DNA of 64,000 nucleotides from Streptomyces sp. HSG2 (GCF_016598575.1 NZ_CP066801.1:868001-932000), one strand, 5' to 3'; positions 29,507 through 39,264 are shown, numbered from the stretch's first letter. Numbers and translations are program-made. The notes: generated from the sequence alone by a model not told the origin.

Positions 29507-29944
29507 GTGCACGATCACATCTCCGCATCCGCATCCTGGTGCCTGGCACTGCCGCACTCCGTCGCGGCCGTGCCGGTCGCCCGTGCGCTGGTGCGCACGG
29601 CGCTGGCCCAGCTGGAGCACCCGGCGGACCACGACACGGCGGAACTGCTCACGGCGGAACTGGTCGCCAACGCGGTGGAGCACACCCCGGGCCACGGGCC
29701 GATCGAGCTGGTGGTGGAACTGCTGCCGAACGGCTGCCGCGTCGAGGTGCACGACCCCGATCCGGAGCCGCCCCACGACCTGACCCGCCCGGTCGACACC
29801 CCACCGGACCCCTGGCAGGAGCACGGGCGCGGACTGCTGCTGATCCGGACGCTCAGTTCGTCCTGTGGCCATCGGGCGACCGAACGAGGCAAGGCGGTCT
29901 GGTTCAGGCTTCCCGTCGTGCCCTCGCCGCGTCGGCCGGGGTGA
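29507..29944 (+). CDS. RsbW-like ATP-binding anti-sigma-factor-type protein
   Basis: A 145-residue GHKL ATPase domain protein (HATPase_c_2), as in the many RsbW/SpoIIAB relatives of Streptomyces. The N box is ELLTAELVANAVEHT near residue 48. VEVHDPDPEPP supplies the G1-like Asp, and HGRGLLLIRTLSSSCG near 105 is the G2 box. It probably binds a sigma factor or an anti-anti-sigma factor. The start is GTG at 29507 and the ribosome-binding site is poor. It may act with the SpoIIE-type phosphatase at 27090. Confidence 0.85.
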   Translation: MHDHISASASWCLALPHSVAAVPVARALVRTALAQLEHPADHDTAELLTAELVANAVEHTPGHGPIELVVELLPNGCRVEVHDPDPEPPHDLTRPVDTPPDPWQEHGRGLLLIRTLSSSCGHRATERGKAVWFRLPVVPSPRRPG

Positions 29945-29987
29945 CGCGAGAGGCCCGCCGCTCGGTTCGAGGGTCCCGGACGCGGGC

Positions 29988-30995
29988 TCAGGCCAGCGTG
30001 GCGACCAGGACGGCCTTGATGGTGTGCAGCCGGTTCTCCGCCTCGTCGAAGACCACCGAGTGTTCCGACTCGAACACCTCGTCCGTCACCTCCAGGGACT
30101 CCAAGCCGTGCGACGCGTGGATCTCGCGACCGATCCCGGTGCCCAGGTCGTGGAAGGCCGGGAGGCAGTGCAGGAACCGCACGTCGGGGTTGCCCGTGGC
30201 ACGCAGCACGTCCATGGTGACCGCGTAGGGGGCGAGGGCGGTGACGCGCTCGGCCCAGACCTCGCGGGACTCCCCCATGGACACCCACACGTCGGTGGCG
30301 ACGAAGTCGACCCCGCGCACTCCCTCCTCGACGTCCTCGGTGAGGGTGATCCGGGCGCCGCGGGCCGCCGCCAGGGCGCGTGCGCGGTCCACGACCTCGC
30401 GGGCGGGCCAGTAGGAGCGGGGCGCGACGATCCGCACGTCCATGCCCAGCAGCGCGCCGGTGACGAGGTAGGAGTTGCCCATGTTCATCCGGGCGTCTCC
30501 GAGGTAGGCGAAGGAGGTGCGCTCCAGTGGGCGGGAGCCGTACTCGGTCATGGTGAGCAGATCGGCCAGCATCTGCGTGGGGTGCCACTCGTCACTGAGC
30601 CCGTTGTAGACCGGCACTCCGGCGTGGGCGGCGAGTTCCTCCACGACGGCCTGTCCGTGGCCGCGGTACTCGATCGCGTCGTACATGCGCCCGAGGACCC
30701 GCGCGGTGTCCTTGACCGACTCCTTGTGCCCGATCTGCGAGCCCGCGGGCTCCAGGTAGGTGGTACGGGCCCCCTGGTCGGCGGCGGCGACCTCGAAGGC
30801 GCAGCGGGTGCGAGTCGAGGTCTTCTCGAAGATCAACGCGATGTTCCGACCCCGCAGGTACGGCGTCTCCGTACCGGCCCGCTTGGCCGCCTTCAACTCG
30901 GCCGCCAGGTCGACCAGGGCGAGGAACTCCTCGGCCGCGAAATCCAGCTCCTTGAGGAAGTGACGGCCGGCGAGGGGGGTCGGGACAGTCGCCAT
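29988..30995 (-). CDS. arcB: Ornithine carbamoyltransferase, probably catabolic
   Basis: A 335-residue carbamoyltransferase. Carbamoyl-phosphate motifs are [13 protein letters not shown] near residue 57 and HPTQ near 142; the ornithine-binding end has [10 protein letters not shown] near 273. In the anabolic direction it makes citrulline. Here it follows arginine deiminase by 83 bases on the same strand, which points to the catabolic arginine deiminase pathway, turning citrulline into ornithine and carbamoyl phosphate. No carbamate kinase is in the window. The start is the ATG at 30995. Confidence 0.93.
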   Translation of the reverse strand: MATVPTPLAGRHFLKELDFAAEEFLALVDLAAELKAAKRAGTETPYLRGRNIALIFEKTSTRTRCAFEVAAADQGARTTYLEPAGSQIGHKESVKDTARVLGRMYDAIEYRGHGQAVVEELAAHAGVPVYNGLSDEWHPTQMLADLLTMTEYGSRPLERTSFAYLGDARMNMGNSYLVTGALLGMDVRIVAPRSYWPAREVVDRARALAAARGARITLTEDVEEGVRGVDFVATDVWVSMGESREVWAERVTALAPYAVTMDVLRATGNPDVRFLHCLPAFHDLGTGIGREIHASHGLESLEVTDEVFESEHSVVFDEAENRLHTIKAVLVATLA

Positions 30996-31078
30996 GGCGG
31001 GTGCTCCAGGGGTTCGGGGCGGCGGGAGGGCGGGACGAGTCGTGGCCTGAGCGGAATACTATACAGCCCCCGACATCT

Positions 31079-32302
31079 TTATGCGCTCATCCGTTCGACC
31101 GGACAACTCATGCAGCGCGGCCCGCCCCGCCCCCGCCCCAGCTCGCTCCCCGGGATCTCGATGACTTCGATGCCCTGCCTGCGCAGATGCGTGTTGGTGG
31201 TGGCGTTGCGCTCGTAGGCGACGACCACCCCCGGCTCCACCGCGAGGACGTTGCACCCGTCGTCCCACTGCTCCCGCTCGGCCGCGTGCACGTCCTGCGT
31301 GGCGGTCAGCACCCGGATCTCGCTCAGGCCCAGCGCGGCCGCGACGGCCCGGTGCATGTGCTCCGGCGGGTGGTCGGTGACCTTGAGATCACGATCCCCC
31401 ACTCCCGGTTCGATCGTGTAGGAACGGAGCATCCCCAGACCGGCGTACTGGGTGAAGGTGTCGGCGTCGACCATCGTCATCACCGTGTCCAGATGCATGA
31501 AGGCGCGCCGCTTGGGCATGTCCAGGGCGACGATGGCGCGCGCCGACCCCGCCGCGAACAACTTGTGCGCCAGCATCTCGACCGCCTGCGGCGTGGTGCG
31601 CTCGCTCATCCCGATGAGCACCGCGCCGTTGCCGATGACCAGCACGTCGCCGCCCTCGATGGTCGAGGGGTAGTCAGCCTGCCCCTCGGACCACAGCGGG
31701 AAGGACTCCTCCGCGAAGAGCGGGTGATGGCGGTAGATCGCCTCGAAGTGGACGGTCTCGCGCCGACGGGCGGGCCATCGCATCGCGTTGATGGCGACTC
31801 CGTCGTAGATCCAGGCCGAGGTGTCGCGGGTGAAGAGGTGGTTGGGCAGCGGATCGAGCAGGAAGTCGTCCAACTCCATCGCGTGGAAGCGCACGGACGT
31901 CGGTTCGGCGTGCGACTCCAGGAACTCCCTCTTGGTCATGCCACCGACCAGCACCTCCGACAAACCACGACCCGGCAGGGCGTCGAAGGCGGCCCGCAGG
32001 TGATCGGTGGCGAGTACCCCGTACTCCTTCTCGTCGAAGACACGGTCCAGGACCAGCTCTCGTGCCGCCGGCAGGGCCAGCGTCTCGGCCAGCAGGTCGC
32101 CGAAGAGGTGGACGGCGACGCCTCGGTCACGGAGCACGTCCGCGAAGCCGTCGTGCTCGGCACGGGCCCGACGCACCCACAGCACGTCGTCGAAGAGGAG
32201 CGCGTCCTTGTTGCTCGGGGTGAGCCGCTTCAGCTCCAGGTCCGGGCGGTGCAGGATGACACGGCCGAGCCGCCCGACCTCGGAGTCGACATGGAATCCC
32301 AT
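31079..32302 (-). CDS. arcA: Arginine deiminase
   Basis: A 407-residue guanidino-modifying enzyme that hydrolyses arginine to citrulline and ammonia. It shows [13 protein letters not shown] at the N-terminus, [13 protein letters not shown] near 152, [24 protein letters not shown] near 267 and the catalytic Cys near residue 397 in GGPRCMSCP close to the C-terminus. The ATG at 32302 has GAGGATGG upstream; an extension of eleven codons is possible. It heads the arcA-arcB pair and may be co-transcribed with the small gene at 32387. Confidence 0.95.
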   Translation of the reverse strand: MGFHVDSEVGRLGRVILHRPDLELKRLTPSNKDALLFDDVLWVRRARAEHDGFADVLRDRGVAVHLFGDLLAETLALPAARELVLDRVFDEKEYGVLATDHLRAAFDALPGRGLSEVLVGGMTKREFLESHAEPTSVRFHAMELDDFLLDPLPNHLFTRDTSAWIYDGVAINAMRWPARRRETVHFEAIYRHHPLFAEESFPLWSEGQADYPSTIEGGDVLVIGNGAVLIGMSERTTPQAVEMLAHKLFAAGSARAIVALDMPKRRAFMHLDTVMTMVDADTFTQYAGLGMLRSYTIEPGVGDRDLKVTDHPPEHMHRAVAAALGLSEIRVLTATQDVHAAEREQWDDGCNVLAVEPGVVVAYERNATTNTHLRRQGIEVIEIPGSELGRGRGGPRCMSCPVERMSA

Positions 32303-32386
32303 GGGTCCATCCTCACCCGCCGGGAGGGTCTTCATCCCCTCCGCGCGAAACGGACCGCCGCCACCGGAACCTCCCGGGGGCCCGTG

Positions 32387-32857
32387 TCAGCCGGCCTCGC
32401 GCTCCGCGAGCGCCGCGTCGCGTTCGTCGAGCCTGCGCAGCATCCCCCGGACCCGGTCCCGACATTCGTCGGCGGCGTCGATGGCCTCCACGCACTGCCA
32501 GTACGTGGCCTCGTCGTCCGCCGAGCAGGCGATCCCGACGAGAGCGATGCCGATCTCGCCGAGCAGGGCACCCAGGCGCATCAACGCCTGGCGGGCATCG
32601 CCCATGTCGGTGAGCTGGGCGGCCCGCAGCTCGCCCGGCCCCAACGTCGGCGCGCGCAGCACCCCGCACCCACGACCGGCCAACTCCGTGAGCCCCAGCG
32701 CCTCACCTCGCAACTCCGGCGGCCCGGACACCGCCAGTCGACTGCCGATGGCCTGCGCCAAGGCCTGCGCCTGCCAGACCTCGGCCAGGATCTCCGGTGC
32801 GTCACCGCCGACGGTCAGGGCACGCCTGCTCGTCAGGATGAGCCGCACAGCGTCCAT
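32387..32857 (-). CDS. DUF6099-like actinobacterial protein
   Basis: A 156-residue, mostly helical, Ala/Leu-rich soluble protein of unknown function. It opens MDAVRLILTSRRAL and carries ILAEVWQAQALAQAIGSRLAVSGPPELRG, a pattern I associate with the Streptomyces DUF6099 family. The ATG at 32857 follows a GGGGGC stretch; a longer frame upstream has no such pattern. It lies 84 bases upstream of arcA on the same strand. No membrane segment or signal peptide is apparent. Confidence 0.6.
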   Translation of the reverse strand: MDAVRLILTSRRALTVGGDAPEILAEVWQAQALAQAIGSRLAVSGPPELRGEALGLTELAGRGCGVLRAPTLGPGELRAAQLTDMGDARQALMRLGALLGEIGIALVGIACSADDEATYWQCVEAIDAADECRDRVRGMLRRLDERDAALAEREAG

Positions 32858-33166
32858 GCGATGCCCCCGTCCGTCCTCGGCCGTCCTTCGACACGCGACT
32901 CCACGCATCCACCCGAACCCCGTTCTCACTACCCAGAGTGAGGGTGAAGGGGGCCAAAAGCCAGAGCAAGACGGAAATCTATGGACAACAAATCGGTTTC
33001 AAGCAGATTGACAGCTACCAAGAGTAATCGGCAGGTTCTCCGAGGCGCGGCCGGCACGCCCCCACCCCGTCCGGTCGGGCCCCGAACGTCCCGCTCCGGG
33101 CGAGCACTCCCTCGGCCCGGGGAGCGCCGACGCGCGAGACTCGACCACCCGGCGCCCGGGGCGCCC

Positions 33167-33556
33167 TCACACCCCGGGCACTCCGGCCTGGCCCATCAGC
33201 CCGGTCACCTCGGTCCCGGCGGGCGTCAGCAAGAACACGCTGCGGTCGACCCGGTGCATGGCACTCGCCAGGCCGAACACGACACCGGTGCTGAAGTCGA
33301 GAACGCGCTTGGCGACGTCCGACTCCGCGCCGGTCAGGTCCAGGAGAACCGGAACACCGGCCATCAGGGTCTCCGCGACCTCACGGGCGTCGGCGAAGAC
33401 GTTGACCCGGAGGACCACCAACCGCCGCCGCTCCTCCGTCTCGGAGTCGGGCAGGGAACGGTGCCCCGCCGACGACGGCCACGAATCCCGCCCGCGCAAC
33501 GGAACGACCTGGGCGAGCCCCTCCCACTGCCGATCGGTGACGTCATGGATGTTCAC
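33167..33556 (-). CDS. SepF-like cell-division protein
   Basis: A 129-residue protein with the SepF core: RLVVLRVNVFADAREVAETLMAGVPVLLDLTGAESDVAKRVLDFSTGVVFGL (residues about 45-97) followed by VFLLTPAGTEV. SepF links FtsZ to the membrane. This copy lacks the usual ftsZ neighbourhood and the N-terminal amphipathic membrane anchor looks poor, so it is more likely one of the SepF-like paralogues of Streptomyces than the main SepF. It stands alone. Confidence 0.85.
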   Translation of the reverse strand: MNIHDVTDRQWEGLAQVVPLRGRDSWPSSAGHRSLPDSETEERRRLVVLRVNVFADAREVAETLMAGVPVLLDLTGAESDVAKRVLDFSTGVVFGLASAMHRVDRSVFLLTPAGTEVTGLMGQAGVPGV

Positions 33557-33684
33557 CGGACTCCCCCACTCCGACTCAACTTCACTTCACGCACCGGGCA
33601 ATTCTTACGCCAAGTCACCTGTTCGGCCCAACAGCGACACGGCGACGGCCCGATCGGGGGCGCGTGTTCCGATGGACGCGCCGG

Positions 33685-34164
33685 TCAGGTCGCCCGGTCG
33701 TCCAGGCTCTGGCGGCCGGCCAGGGCCCAGATCACGAACACGTCGATCGCCATCACGACAACCGCCCAGACCGGCGCGTACGGCAGGAAGAGGAACTGTG
33801 AGACGAGGCTCAAGGACGCCAGGACGATACCCGCGAAGCGCGCCCACTCCATGTCCTTCAACAGACCGTACCCGGTGGCCAGGAGCAGGGCGCCCAAGAC
33901 CACGTGCACGATGCCCCAGCCGGTCAGGTTCATCTCGTACACGTAGGTGCCGACCCTCGCGTAGACGTCGTCCTCGGCGATGGCCGCGATGCCCTGGAGC
34001 ACCGCGAAGGCGCCGTTGCACAGCAACAGCACCCCCGCGAAGACGACGCCCCCGGTGATCCATCCGTTGTCGCCGTTCCGCCGGCGTGGCGGCGCGCCTC
34101 CCGCGGAGGGGGCGGCGCCGGCCGACGAACCGGGACCGGGAGGGGGTGCGTCGTGCTGGCTCAT
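33685..34164 (-). CDS. DUF7144 four-helix membrane protein
   Basis: A 159-residue membrane protein. A Pro/Gly-rich cytoplasmic tail (1-35) is followed by four hydrophobic segments in the DUF7144 pattern: WITGGVVFAGVLLLCNGAFAVLQGI, LTGWGIVHVVLGALLLATGYGLL, WARFAGIVLASLSLVSQFLFLPY and WAVVVMAIDVFVIWAL. Function is unknown. The ATG at 34164 has AAAGGA nine bases upstream. It is divergent from the chloride-channel gene. Confidence 0.82.
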   Translation of the reverse strand: MSQHDAPPPGPGSSAGAAPSAGGAPPRRRNGDNGWITGGVVFAGVLLLCNGAFAVLQGIAAIAEDDVYARVGTYVYEMNLTGWGIVHVVLGALLLATGYGLLKDMEWARFAGIVLASLSLVSQFLFLPYAPVWAVVVMAIDVFVIWALAGRQSLDDRAT

Positions 34165-34334
34165 GAGCTGCGTCCTTTCACGCGAGTCCCTCGATCCTGC
34201 GAGCGTGGTTCTCGCGCGGCCAGACGAAGCGGTCCGAACGGGCGAGCGCCGTCGGCCTCGGACGTGCGGCGCCACACGGTGTCGCGTTGACTGACCGCAC
34301 CGGCCGCCGGGGCCGGGCGAACGCGGAGGTCACC

Positions 34335-35765
34335 ATGAGCACGCCGGCCAACGCTGCCGTGCCGCGGGCCGAGCGGTCCTTGCGCGAGATGCTGCTCAGC
34401 CGCGGCTACCCGGCGCTGCTGCTGCTGTCCGTTCTGCTGGGCGTGCCGGTCGCCGCGGCGTGCTTCTTCTTCGTGGGCTTCCAACACCAACTCCAGCACT
34501 GGGTCTGGGTGTCGGCTCCCGGCGCGCTCGGCCACGACCGACCGCCCTGGTGGTGGGCGCTGCCCACGCTCACCCTGGCCGGTCTCGTCCTCGCCCCGCT
34601 CGTCACCCGCGTGCCGGGTTCCGGGGGCCACCTGCCGGTCGACGGCCTGGGCGGGGCGCCGGTCGGTCCCCGGGAACTGCCCGGAACCATGCTCGCCGCG
34701 CTGGCTACGCTGCCGCTGGGCGTGGTCCTGGGCCCCGAGGCACCGCTGATGGCCATCGGAAGCGGACTGGCCCTGCTGGCGATGCGCCGATTCCGGGACG
34801 CCGATCGGCGGGCTCGGGCCATGGTCGCGACGGCGGGTTCGACCGCGGCCATCTCCACCATCCTCGGCGGCCCGATCGCGGCGGCGGTCCTGCTCATCGA
34901 GGGGGCGGCGCTCGGCGGTGCCCGGATGACGGCCCTGCTGCTGCCGTGCCTCCTGGCCAGCGCGACCGGCGCGCTGGTCTTCACCTGGCTCGGCGACTGG
35001 ACCGGCCTCAGCAGCGGCGCCCTGGCCCTTGACGGCGTGCCGCCTCCGGCGGGCCCCGACGTCGGCGACTTCCTGTGGGGCGTGCCGGTGGCGGCGGTCA
35101 TCGCGGTGTCGGTCACCCTGGGGCGGGAACTGGGTCGGTCGACCGCCCTCTGGACGCGCCGGGGCGGCACGGCTCGCCGCACCGTGGCCTGCGCCGTCGC
35201 GGTCGGCGTGAGCGTCACGGCCTACGCGCTGATCACCGGCCGTTCTCCGGCGGAGGCCGCCCTGTCCGGCCAGGCCACGCTCGCCGAGCTCGCCGCCGAC
35301 CCGCACGCCTGGTCGGTCGGGGCGCTCCTCGTCCTCGTCGCCTGCAAGGGACTGGCCTGGGCGGTCGCCCTGGGCAGCCTGCGCGGGGGGCCGATCTTTC
35401 CCGCCGTCCTGCTCGGCACGGCCACGGCCATGGCGTGCTCCGGACTGCCGGGGTTCGGCACGACACCCGCGCTCGGCCTGGGCATCGCCGCCGCGGCATC
35501 GGCGATCACCGGTCTACCGCTGGCCAGCGCGGTGCTCGCGGCGCTGCTGATGGGCAAGGACGCCATGGAGCAGATGCCGCTGATCGTCGTCGCTTCGGTG
35601 GTCGCCTTCGTCGTCGGCCAACTGGTGCGCCGTGACGGGTCCGACGGGGCGCCGGCCGGTGGTGTCGCCGGCGGCCGGGAACCGTCCGGGGCACCGGAGG
35701 GCGCCCGGACGACCGGGTCGGCGGAGGGGGCCGCGAGCACCGGGGCGACGGGGGCGGGCCGGTGA
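34335..35765 (+). CDS. ClC-family chloride channel or transporter
   Basis: A 476-residue ClC-type protein with about ten hydrophobic segments. The selectivity-region motifs are a degenerate GSGGHLPVDGL near 98, VLGPEAPLMAIGSGLAL near 133, which keeps the gating Glu of the GxExP motif, and GGPIFPAVLLG near 350. Family members move chloride either passively or in exchange for protons. The ATG at 34335 has a GGAGG site at the expected spacing. The last 45 residues are a low-complexity tail. Its stop overlaps the next gene as GTGA, so it is coupled to a K+ channel. Confidence 0.9.
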   Translation: MSTPANAAVPRAERSLREMLLSRGYPALLLLSVLLGVPVAAACFFFVGFQHQLQHWVWVSAPGALGHDRPPWWWALPTLTLAGLVLAPLVTRVPGSGGHLPVDGLGGAPVGPRELPGTMLAALATLPLGVVLGPEAPLMAIGSGLALLAMRRFRDADRRARAMVATAGSTAAISTILGGPIAAAVLLIEGAALGGARMTALLLPCLLASATGALVFTWLGDWTGLSSGALALDGVPPPAGPDVGDFLWGVPVAAVIAVSVTLGRELGRSTALWTRRGGTARRTVACAVAVGVSVTAYALITGRSPAEAALSGQATLAELAADPHAWSVGALLVLVACKGLAWAVALGSLRGGPIFPAVLLGTATAMACSGLPGFGTTPALGLGIAAAASAITGLPLASAVLAALLMGKDAMEQMPLIVVASVVAFVVGQLVRRDGSDGAPAGGVAGGREPSGAPEGARTTGSAEGAASTGATGAGR

Positions 35766-36346
35766 GGCCGCCGCCTCCGAGCGGGCCGCGCCGGCGGGCG
35801 GCCCGGCGCGCGCGATGGACGGCGGACTGCCGGGCCGCCCGCCCGTGGCTGCTGCGGGCCCTCGTCGCGGCGGCCGTGGTGGTGGCCTACTTCCTGTTGC
35901 CCCTGGACCTCCTCGGGCCGCAACGGCCCGCGCTGAGCTGGTCCGTGTTCTGCCTGGTGCTCGCGGTCGTCGCGGTGTCCCTGCTCCGACAGGTCCGCCA
36001 CGTGTTGACCGACCGGGCCGGCACGCGCCCCGGCATGACCATCGCCCTGCTGACCGTGCTGGTGATGCACGTCTTCGCCGCCGCCGACTACTCCCTGGCC
36101 AAGCAGCCCGGCGAGTTCACCGGCCTGGAAACCCGGTTGGACGCCCTCTACTTCACGGTGGTGACCCTGGCCACCGTCGGCTACGGGGACATCACCCCCT
36201 CCGGGCAGACGGCGCGCGTGGTGGTGATCGTCCAGATCCTCTACACGCTGGTCTTCCTCACCGCCGGCGCCACCGCCCTGGGGCAGCGGCTGCGCGCGAT
36301 CGCCGTCCGCCGCGCGGGGCCCCGCGAGGGCGAGAGGGCCGACTGA
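35762..36346 (+). CDS. Two-pore-helix type K+ channel protein
   Basis: A 194-residue protein with a basic N-terminus, a first pair of hydrophobic segments (about 29-77), then a pore unit: a segment near 90-110, the pore helix LYFTVVTLATVGYGDITPSG with the K+ selectivity filter TVGYGD near 137, and a final segment. It looks like an ion_trans_2 channel. No cytoplasmic RCK domain is present. The GTG start lies inside the ClC stop, implying co-translation of chloride and potassium pathways. Confidence 0.88.
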   Translation: MRPPPPSGPRRRAARRARWTADCRAARPWLLRALVAAAVVVAYFLLPLDLLGPQRPALSWSVFCLVLAVVAVSLLRQVRHVLTDRAGTRPGMTIALLTVLVMHVFAAADYSLAKQPGEFTGLETRLDALYFTVVTLATVGYGDITPSGQTARVVVIVQILYTLVFLTAGATALGQRLRAIAVRRAGPREGERAD

Positions 36347-36417
36347 CCGCCTGCGGGCACCGCCCGCCCCCGTCCGTGCCCCGGCGCGCCCTTGTCACCG
36401 GGGTGTGGCCGCGACTA

Positions 36418-36590
36418 GTGTCACCTCGCTTCGGTGAACGGGAAATCGGTGCGATACCGGTGCGGCCCTCGCCACTGTGATCGGGAAGTCCGGCTCCTGC
36501 CCTCCGGGGCGGCCACTGGGTCCGCGGACCCGGGAAGGCGGAGTCAGGGCGGTGTCACCCGTCAGCCAGGAGACCGGCCGGGGCGTGTCA
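36418..36590 (+). promoter_or_regulatory. Cobalamin riboswitch
   Basis: The leader shows the conserved blocks of the B12 riboswitch in order: GAACGGGAAATCGGTGCGA, ATACCGGTGCGGCCCTCGCC, ACTGTGATCGGGAAGTC, a variable arm, and the B12 box GCCAGGAGACCGGCC at about 36565-36579. It lies 37 bases upstream of cbiM and should shut off cobalt uptake when cobalamin is abundant. Confidence 0.93.
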
Positions 36591-36626
36591 ACCATCCACG
36601 AGGTGCTGGAGAGGGTCCGCCAAGCC

Positions 36627-37325
36627 ATGCACATTGCCGAGGGCTTCCTGCCCCCGGCGCACGCGATCGCCTGGGGCGTCGCGTCCGCGCCGTTCGTCGT
36701 CCACGGAGTCAGGACACTCACCCGCGAGGTCAGGGAGCATCCGGAGAGCACACTGCTCCTCGGCGCCTCCGGGGCCTTCACGTTCGTCCTGTCCGCTCTG
36801 AAGCTCCCCTCGGTGACGGGGAGTTGTTCGCACCCGACCGGCACCGGTCTGGGTGCGATCCTGTTCCGGCCGCCGATCATGGCGGTCCTGGGCACCATCA
36901 CCCTGCTGTTCCAGGCGCTTCTCCTGGCCCACGGCGGGTTGACCACGCTCGGTGCCAACGTCTTCTCCCTCGCGATCGTCGGTCCCTGGGCCGGCTACGC
37001 CGTCTATCGAGCGTTGCGCCGCCTCGACGTGCCGCTCATGGTGACCGTGTTCTGCGGCGCCTTCGTCGCCGACCTGTCGACGTACTGCGTCACCTCGGCG
37101 CAACTGGCCCTCGCCTTCCCCGACCCGGGCAGCGGCTTCCTCGGCGCGCTCGGCAAGTTCGGGTCGATCTTCGCCGTCACCCAGCTCCCGCTGGCGGTCA
37201 GCGAGGGGCTCCTCACCGTGTTGGTCGTGCGCCTGCTCGTCCGCTCCAGCGCGGGAGAGCTGACGCGACTCGGCGTCCTGGTGAGCCGCGCGAACGGACG
37301 CGAGCGGGAGGCGGTTGCCCGATGA
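36627..37325 (+). CDS. cbiM: Cobalt ECF transporter S component CbiM
   Basis: A 232-residue integral membrane substrate-binding component of a cobalt ECF transporter. It begins [13 protein letters not shown]; Met1 and His2 are the N-terminal metal ligands known for CbiM and NikM. It also shows [26 protein letters not shown] near residue 61, the second conserved metal-site region. A longer upstream frame is not used because the free N-terminus is needed. It is the first gene of cbiMNQO behind the cobalamin riboswitch. Confidence 0.95.
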   Translation: MHIAEGFLPPAHAIAWGVASAPFVVHGVRTLTREVREHPESTLLLGASGAFTFVLSALKLPSVTGSCSHPTGTGLGAILFRPPIMAVLGTITLLFQALLLAHGGLTTLGANVFSLAIVGPWAGYAVYRALRRLDVPLMVTVFCGAFVADLSTYCVTSAQLALAFPDPGSGFLGALGKFGSIFAVTQLPLAVSEGLLTVLVVRLLVRSSAGELTRLGVLVSRANGREREAVAR

Positions 37326-37657
37326 GGCGTGACACGAGGATCAACGCCCTGCTGCTGCTCGCGGTCGCCGCGCTCGCGGTGATCCCCTTGGTGTTCGGGC
37401 TCGGCGACCACAAGGAGGAGCCGTTCGCCGGCGCCGACGGCGAGGCGGAGACGGCGATCACCGAGATCGACCCGGGCTATGAGCCCTGGTTCTCCCCGCT
37501 GTACGAACCGCCCTCGGGCGAGATCGAGTCCGCGCTGTTCGCCCTGCAGGCGGCGCTGGGCGCGGGTGTCCTGGCCTACTACTTCGGGCTGCGCCGAGGA
37601 AGGCGGCAGGGGGCGGAGAGCGCGCTCCCGGGTCGGGGCTCGGCCGCGGGGGACTGA
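37322..37657 (+). CDS. cbiN: Cobalt transport auxiliary protein CbiN
   Basis: A 111-residue protein with two hydrophobic segments (about 8-27 and 66-88) and an acidic extracytoplasmic loop containing [42 protein letters not shown]. CbiN helps metal enter the CbiM site. The ATG overlaps the cbiM stop as ATGA. The C-terminal tail after RRGRRQ is longer than usual. Confidence 0.93.
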   Translation: MRRDTRINALLLLAVAALAVIPLVFGLGDHKEEPFAGADGEAETAITEIDPGYEPWFSPLYEPPSGEIESALFALQAALGAGVLAYYFGLRRGRRQGAESALPGRGSAAGD

Positions 37658-38407
37658 GTGCTGCCGATCGACGCGGCGGCGCACGCCAGTCGCTGGCGTC
37701 ACCGCCACCCCCTCGACAAGGCGATCCTGGGGCTGGGTCTGACCGCGTTGGCGATCTCGCTGCCGCCCTGGCCCGGTGCGGCCCTGGTGCTGGTGACGGC
37801 CGTGGTCGTGTTGCTCGGCCCGGCGGGCGTGCCGGCCCGGGCGCTGTGGCGGGCCTGGCGGGTGCCGCTGGGCTTCTGCCTGACCGGCGCGCTGCCGCTG
37901 CTGGTCCGGGTGGGCGGGGCGGACGGGTTCGTCTCCTGGGCCGACGGCGGACCGGCGCGCGCCGGGGGCCTGCTGCTGCGCTCGTCGGCGGCGTCCCTCG
38001 GGGTGTTGCTGGTGGCGTTCACCACGCCGATGTCGGATCTGCTGCCGCGGCTGGTGCGGGCGGGGGTGCCGGCCCCCGTGGTGGATGTGGCCTTGGTGAC
38101 GTATCGGATGAGCTTCCTGCTGTGGGACGCGGTACGCCGGGTGCGGCAGGCCCAGGCCGCTCGGCTGGGTCACACCTCGCGGGCGGCGGTCTGGCGTTCG
38201 TTGGGCGGGCTGGGGGCCACGGCGTTCGTGCGGTCGTTCGACCGGGCGGCGCGGCTCCAGGCCGGTCTCGCCGGGCGGGGGTACGACGGCACGCTGCGTG
38301 TGCTGGTTCCGCGGGCCCGCGTGTCCGTCCGGTTCGCCGCCGCCAGCGGTCTGCTGCTCGCCGGGCTCACCGTGCTCACCCTGGTACTGGAAGGAAGTTC
38401 TTCTTGA
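37658..38407 (+). CDS. cbiQ: Cobalt ECF transporter T component CbiQ
   Basis: A 249-residue membrane coupling protein (EcfT type). It has about five hydrophobic segments and the cytoplasmic coupling region with ARAGGLLLRSSAASLGV and VRQAQAARLG, plus SFDRAARLQAGLAGRGYDG near residue 195; this is where EcfT proteins carry their short Ala-Arg-Gly ATPase-contact motifs. It starts with GTG immediately after the cbiN stop (TGAGTG) and connects CbiM to the CbiO ATPase. Confidence 0.93.
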   Translation: MLPIDAAAHASRWRHRHPLDKAILGLGLTALAISLPPWPGAALVLVTAVVVLLGPAGVPARALWRAWRVPLGFCLTGALPLLVRVGGADGFVSWADGGPARAGGLLLRSSAASLGVLLVAFTTPMSDLLPRLVRAGVPAPVVDVALVTYRMSFLLWDAVRRVRQAQAARLGHTSRAAVWRSLGGLGATAFVRSFDRAARLQAGLAGRGYDGTLRVLVPRARVSVRFAAASGLLLAGLTVLTLVLEGSSS

Positions 38408-39264
38408 ACGGCTCCGCCCTGATCGCCCTTCGGGGCGTCTCCTTCGCCTACGAGGACGGGCCGAAGGTCCTGAGCGACCTGGACTTCGAGGTGGTCCAGG
38501 GGCGGGCCCTGGCTCTGCTGGGCCGCAACGGCAGCGGCAAGACCACCCTGATGCGGCTGCTCAGCGGCGGTCTGCGACCTCGCTCCGGTCGGCTGAGCGT
38601 GGCCGGCGAGACCGTGCGGTACGACCGAGCCGGGTTGACCCGGTTGCGCACGGCCGTGCAGCTGGTCGTCCAGGATCCGGACGACCAGCTGTTCGCCGCC
38701 TCCGTGGCGCAGGACGTGTCGTTCGGCCCGCTCAACCTCGGCCTGCCGGACGCCGAGGTGCGGTCGCGGGTGTCCGACGCTCTGGCGGCTCTGGACATCG
38801 CGACGCTGGCGGACCGGCCCACGCACCTGCTCTCCTACGGGCAGCGCAAGCGGGCCGCCATCGCCGGCGCCGTCGCGATGCGCCCCCGGGTGCTCATCCT
38901 GGACGAGCCCACCGCCGGGCTCGACCCGGACGGCCAGGAGCGGTTGCTGGCGACCCTGGACGCGCTGCGCGCCGGCGGCGCCACCGTCGTGCTGGCCACC
39001 CACGATGTCGATCTCGCCCTGCGTTGGGCCGAGGAAGCCGCCGTGCTCACCCCGTCCGGCGTCCGCTCCGGCCCGACCGACGCCCTCCTGGGCGACCCCG
39101 ACCTGTTGCGTCGGGCCGGACTGCGTCTGCCCTGGGGGGTCGCGGTGGCCCGGCTGCTCCGAGCGCGGGCCGCGCCGGGCGACCCACCGTCGGCGCCGCG
39201 CACGGCGGAGGAACTGGCCGACTTCGTCGACGGGCACCGCCGGGCGGAAGGCCGCCCGGCCTGA
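38404..39264 (+). CDS. cbiO: Cobalt ECF transporter ATPase CbiO
   Basis: A 286-residue ABC ATPase. Walker A is LGRNGSGKTT near residue 40, the Q-loop VVQDPDDQLF, the signature LLSYGQRKR (an LSGGQ variant usual in ECF ATPases), Walker B VLILDEPTAGLD and the switch ATHDVD. The start is TTG at 38404, supported by GGAAGGAAG seven bases upstream and by overlap with the cbiQ stop as TTGA. It drives cobalt uptake, probably as a homodimer because no second ATPase gene follows. Confidence 0.93.
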   Translation: MNGSALIALRGVSFAYEDGPKVLSDLDFEVVQGRALALLGRNGSGKTTLMRLLSGGLRPRSGRLSVAGETVRYDRAGLTRLRTAVQLVVQDPDDQLFAASVAQDVSFGPLNLGLPDAEVRSRVSDALAALDIATLADRPTHLLSYGQRKRAAIAGAVAMRPRVLILDEPTAGLDPDGQERLLATLDALRAGGATVVLATHDVDLALRWAEEAAVLTPSGVRSGPTDALLGDPDLLRRAGLRLPWGVAVARLLRARAAPGDPPSAPRTAEELADFVDGHRRAEGRPA

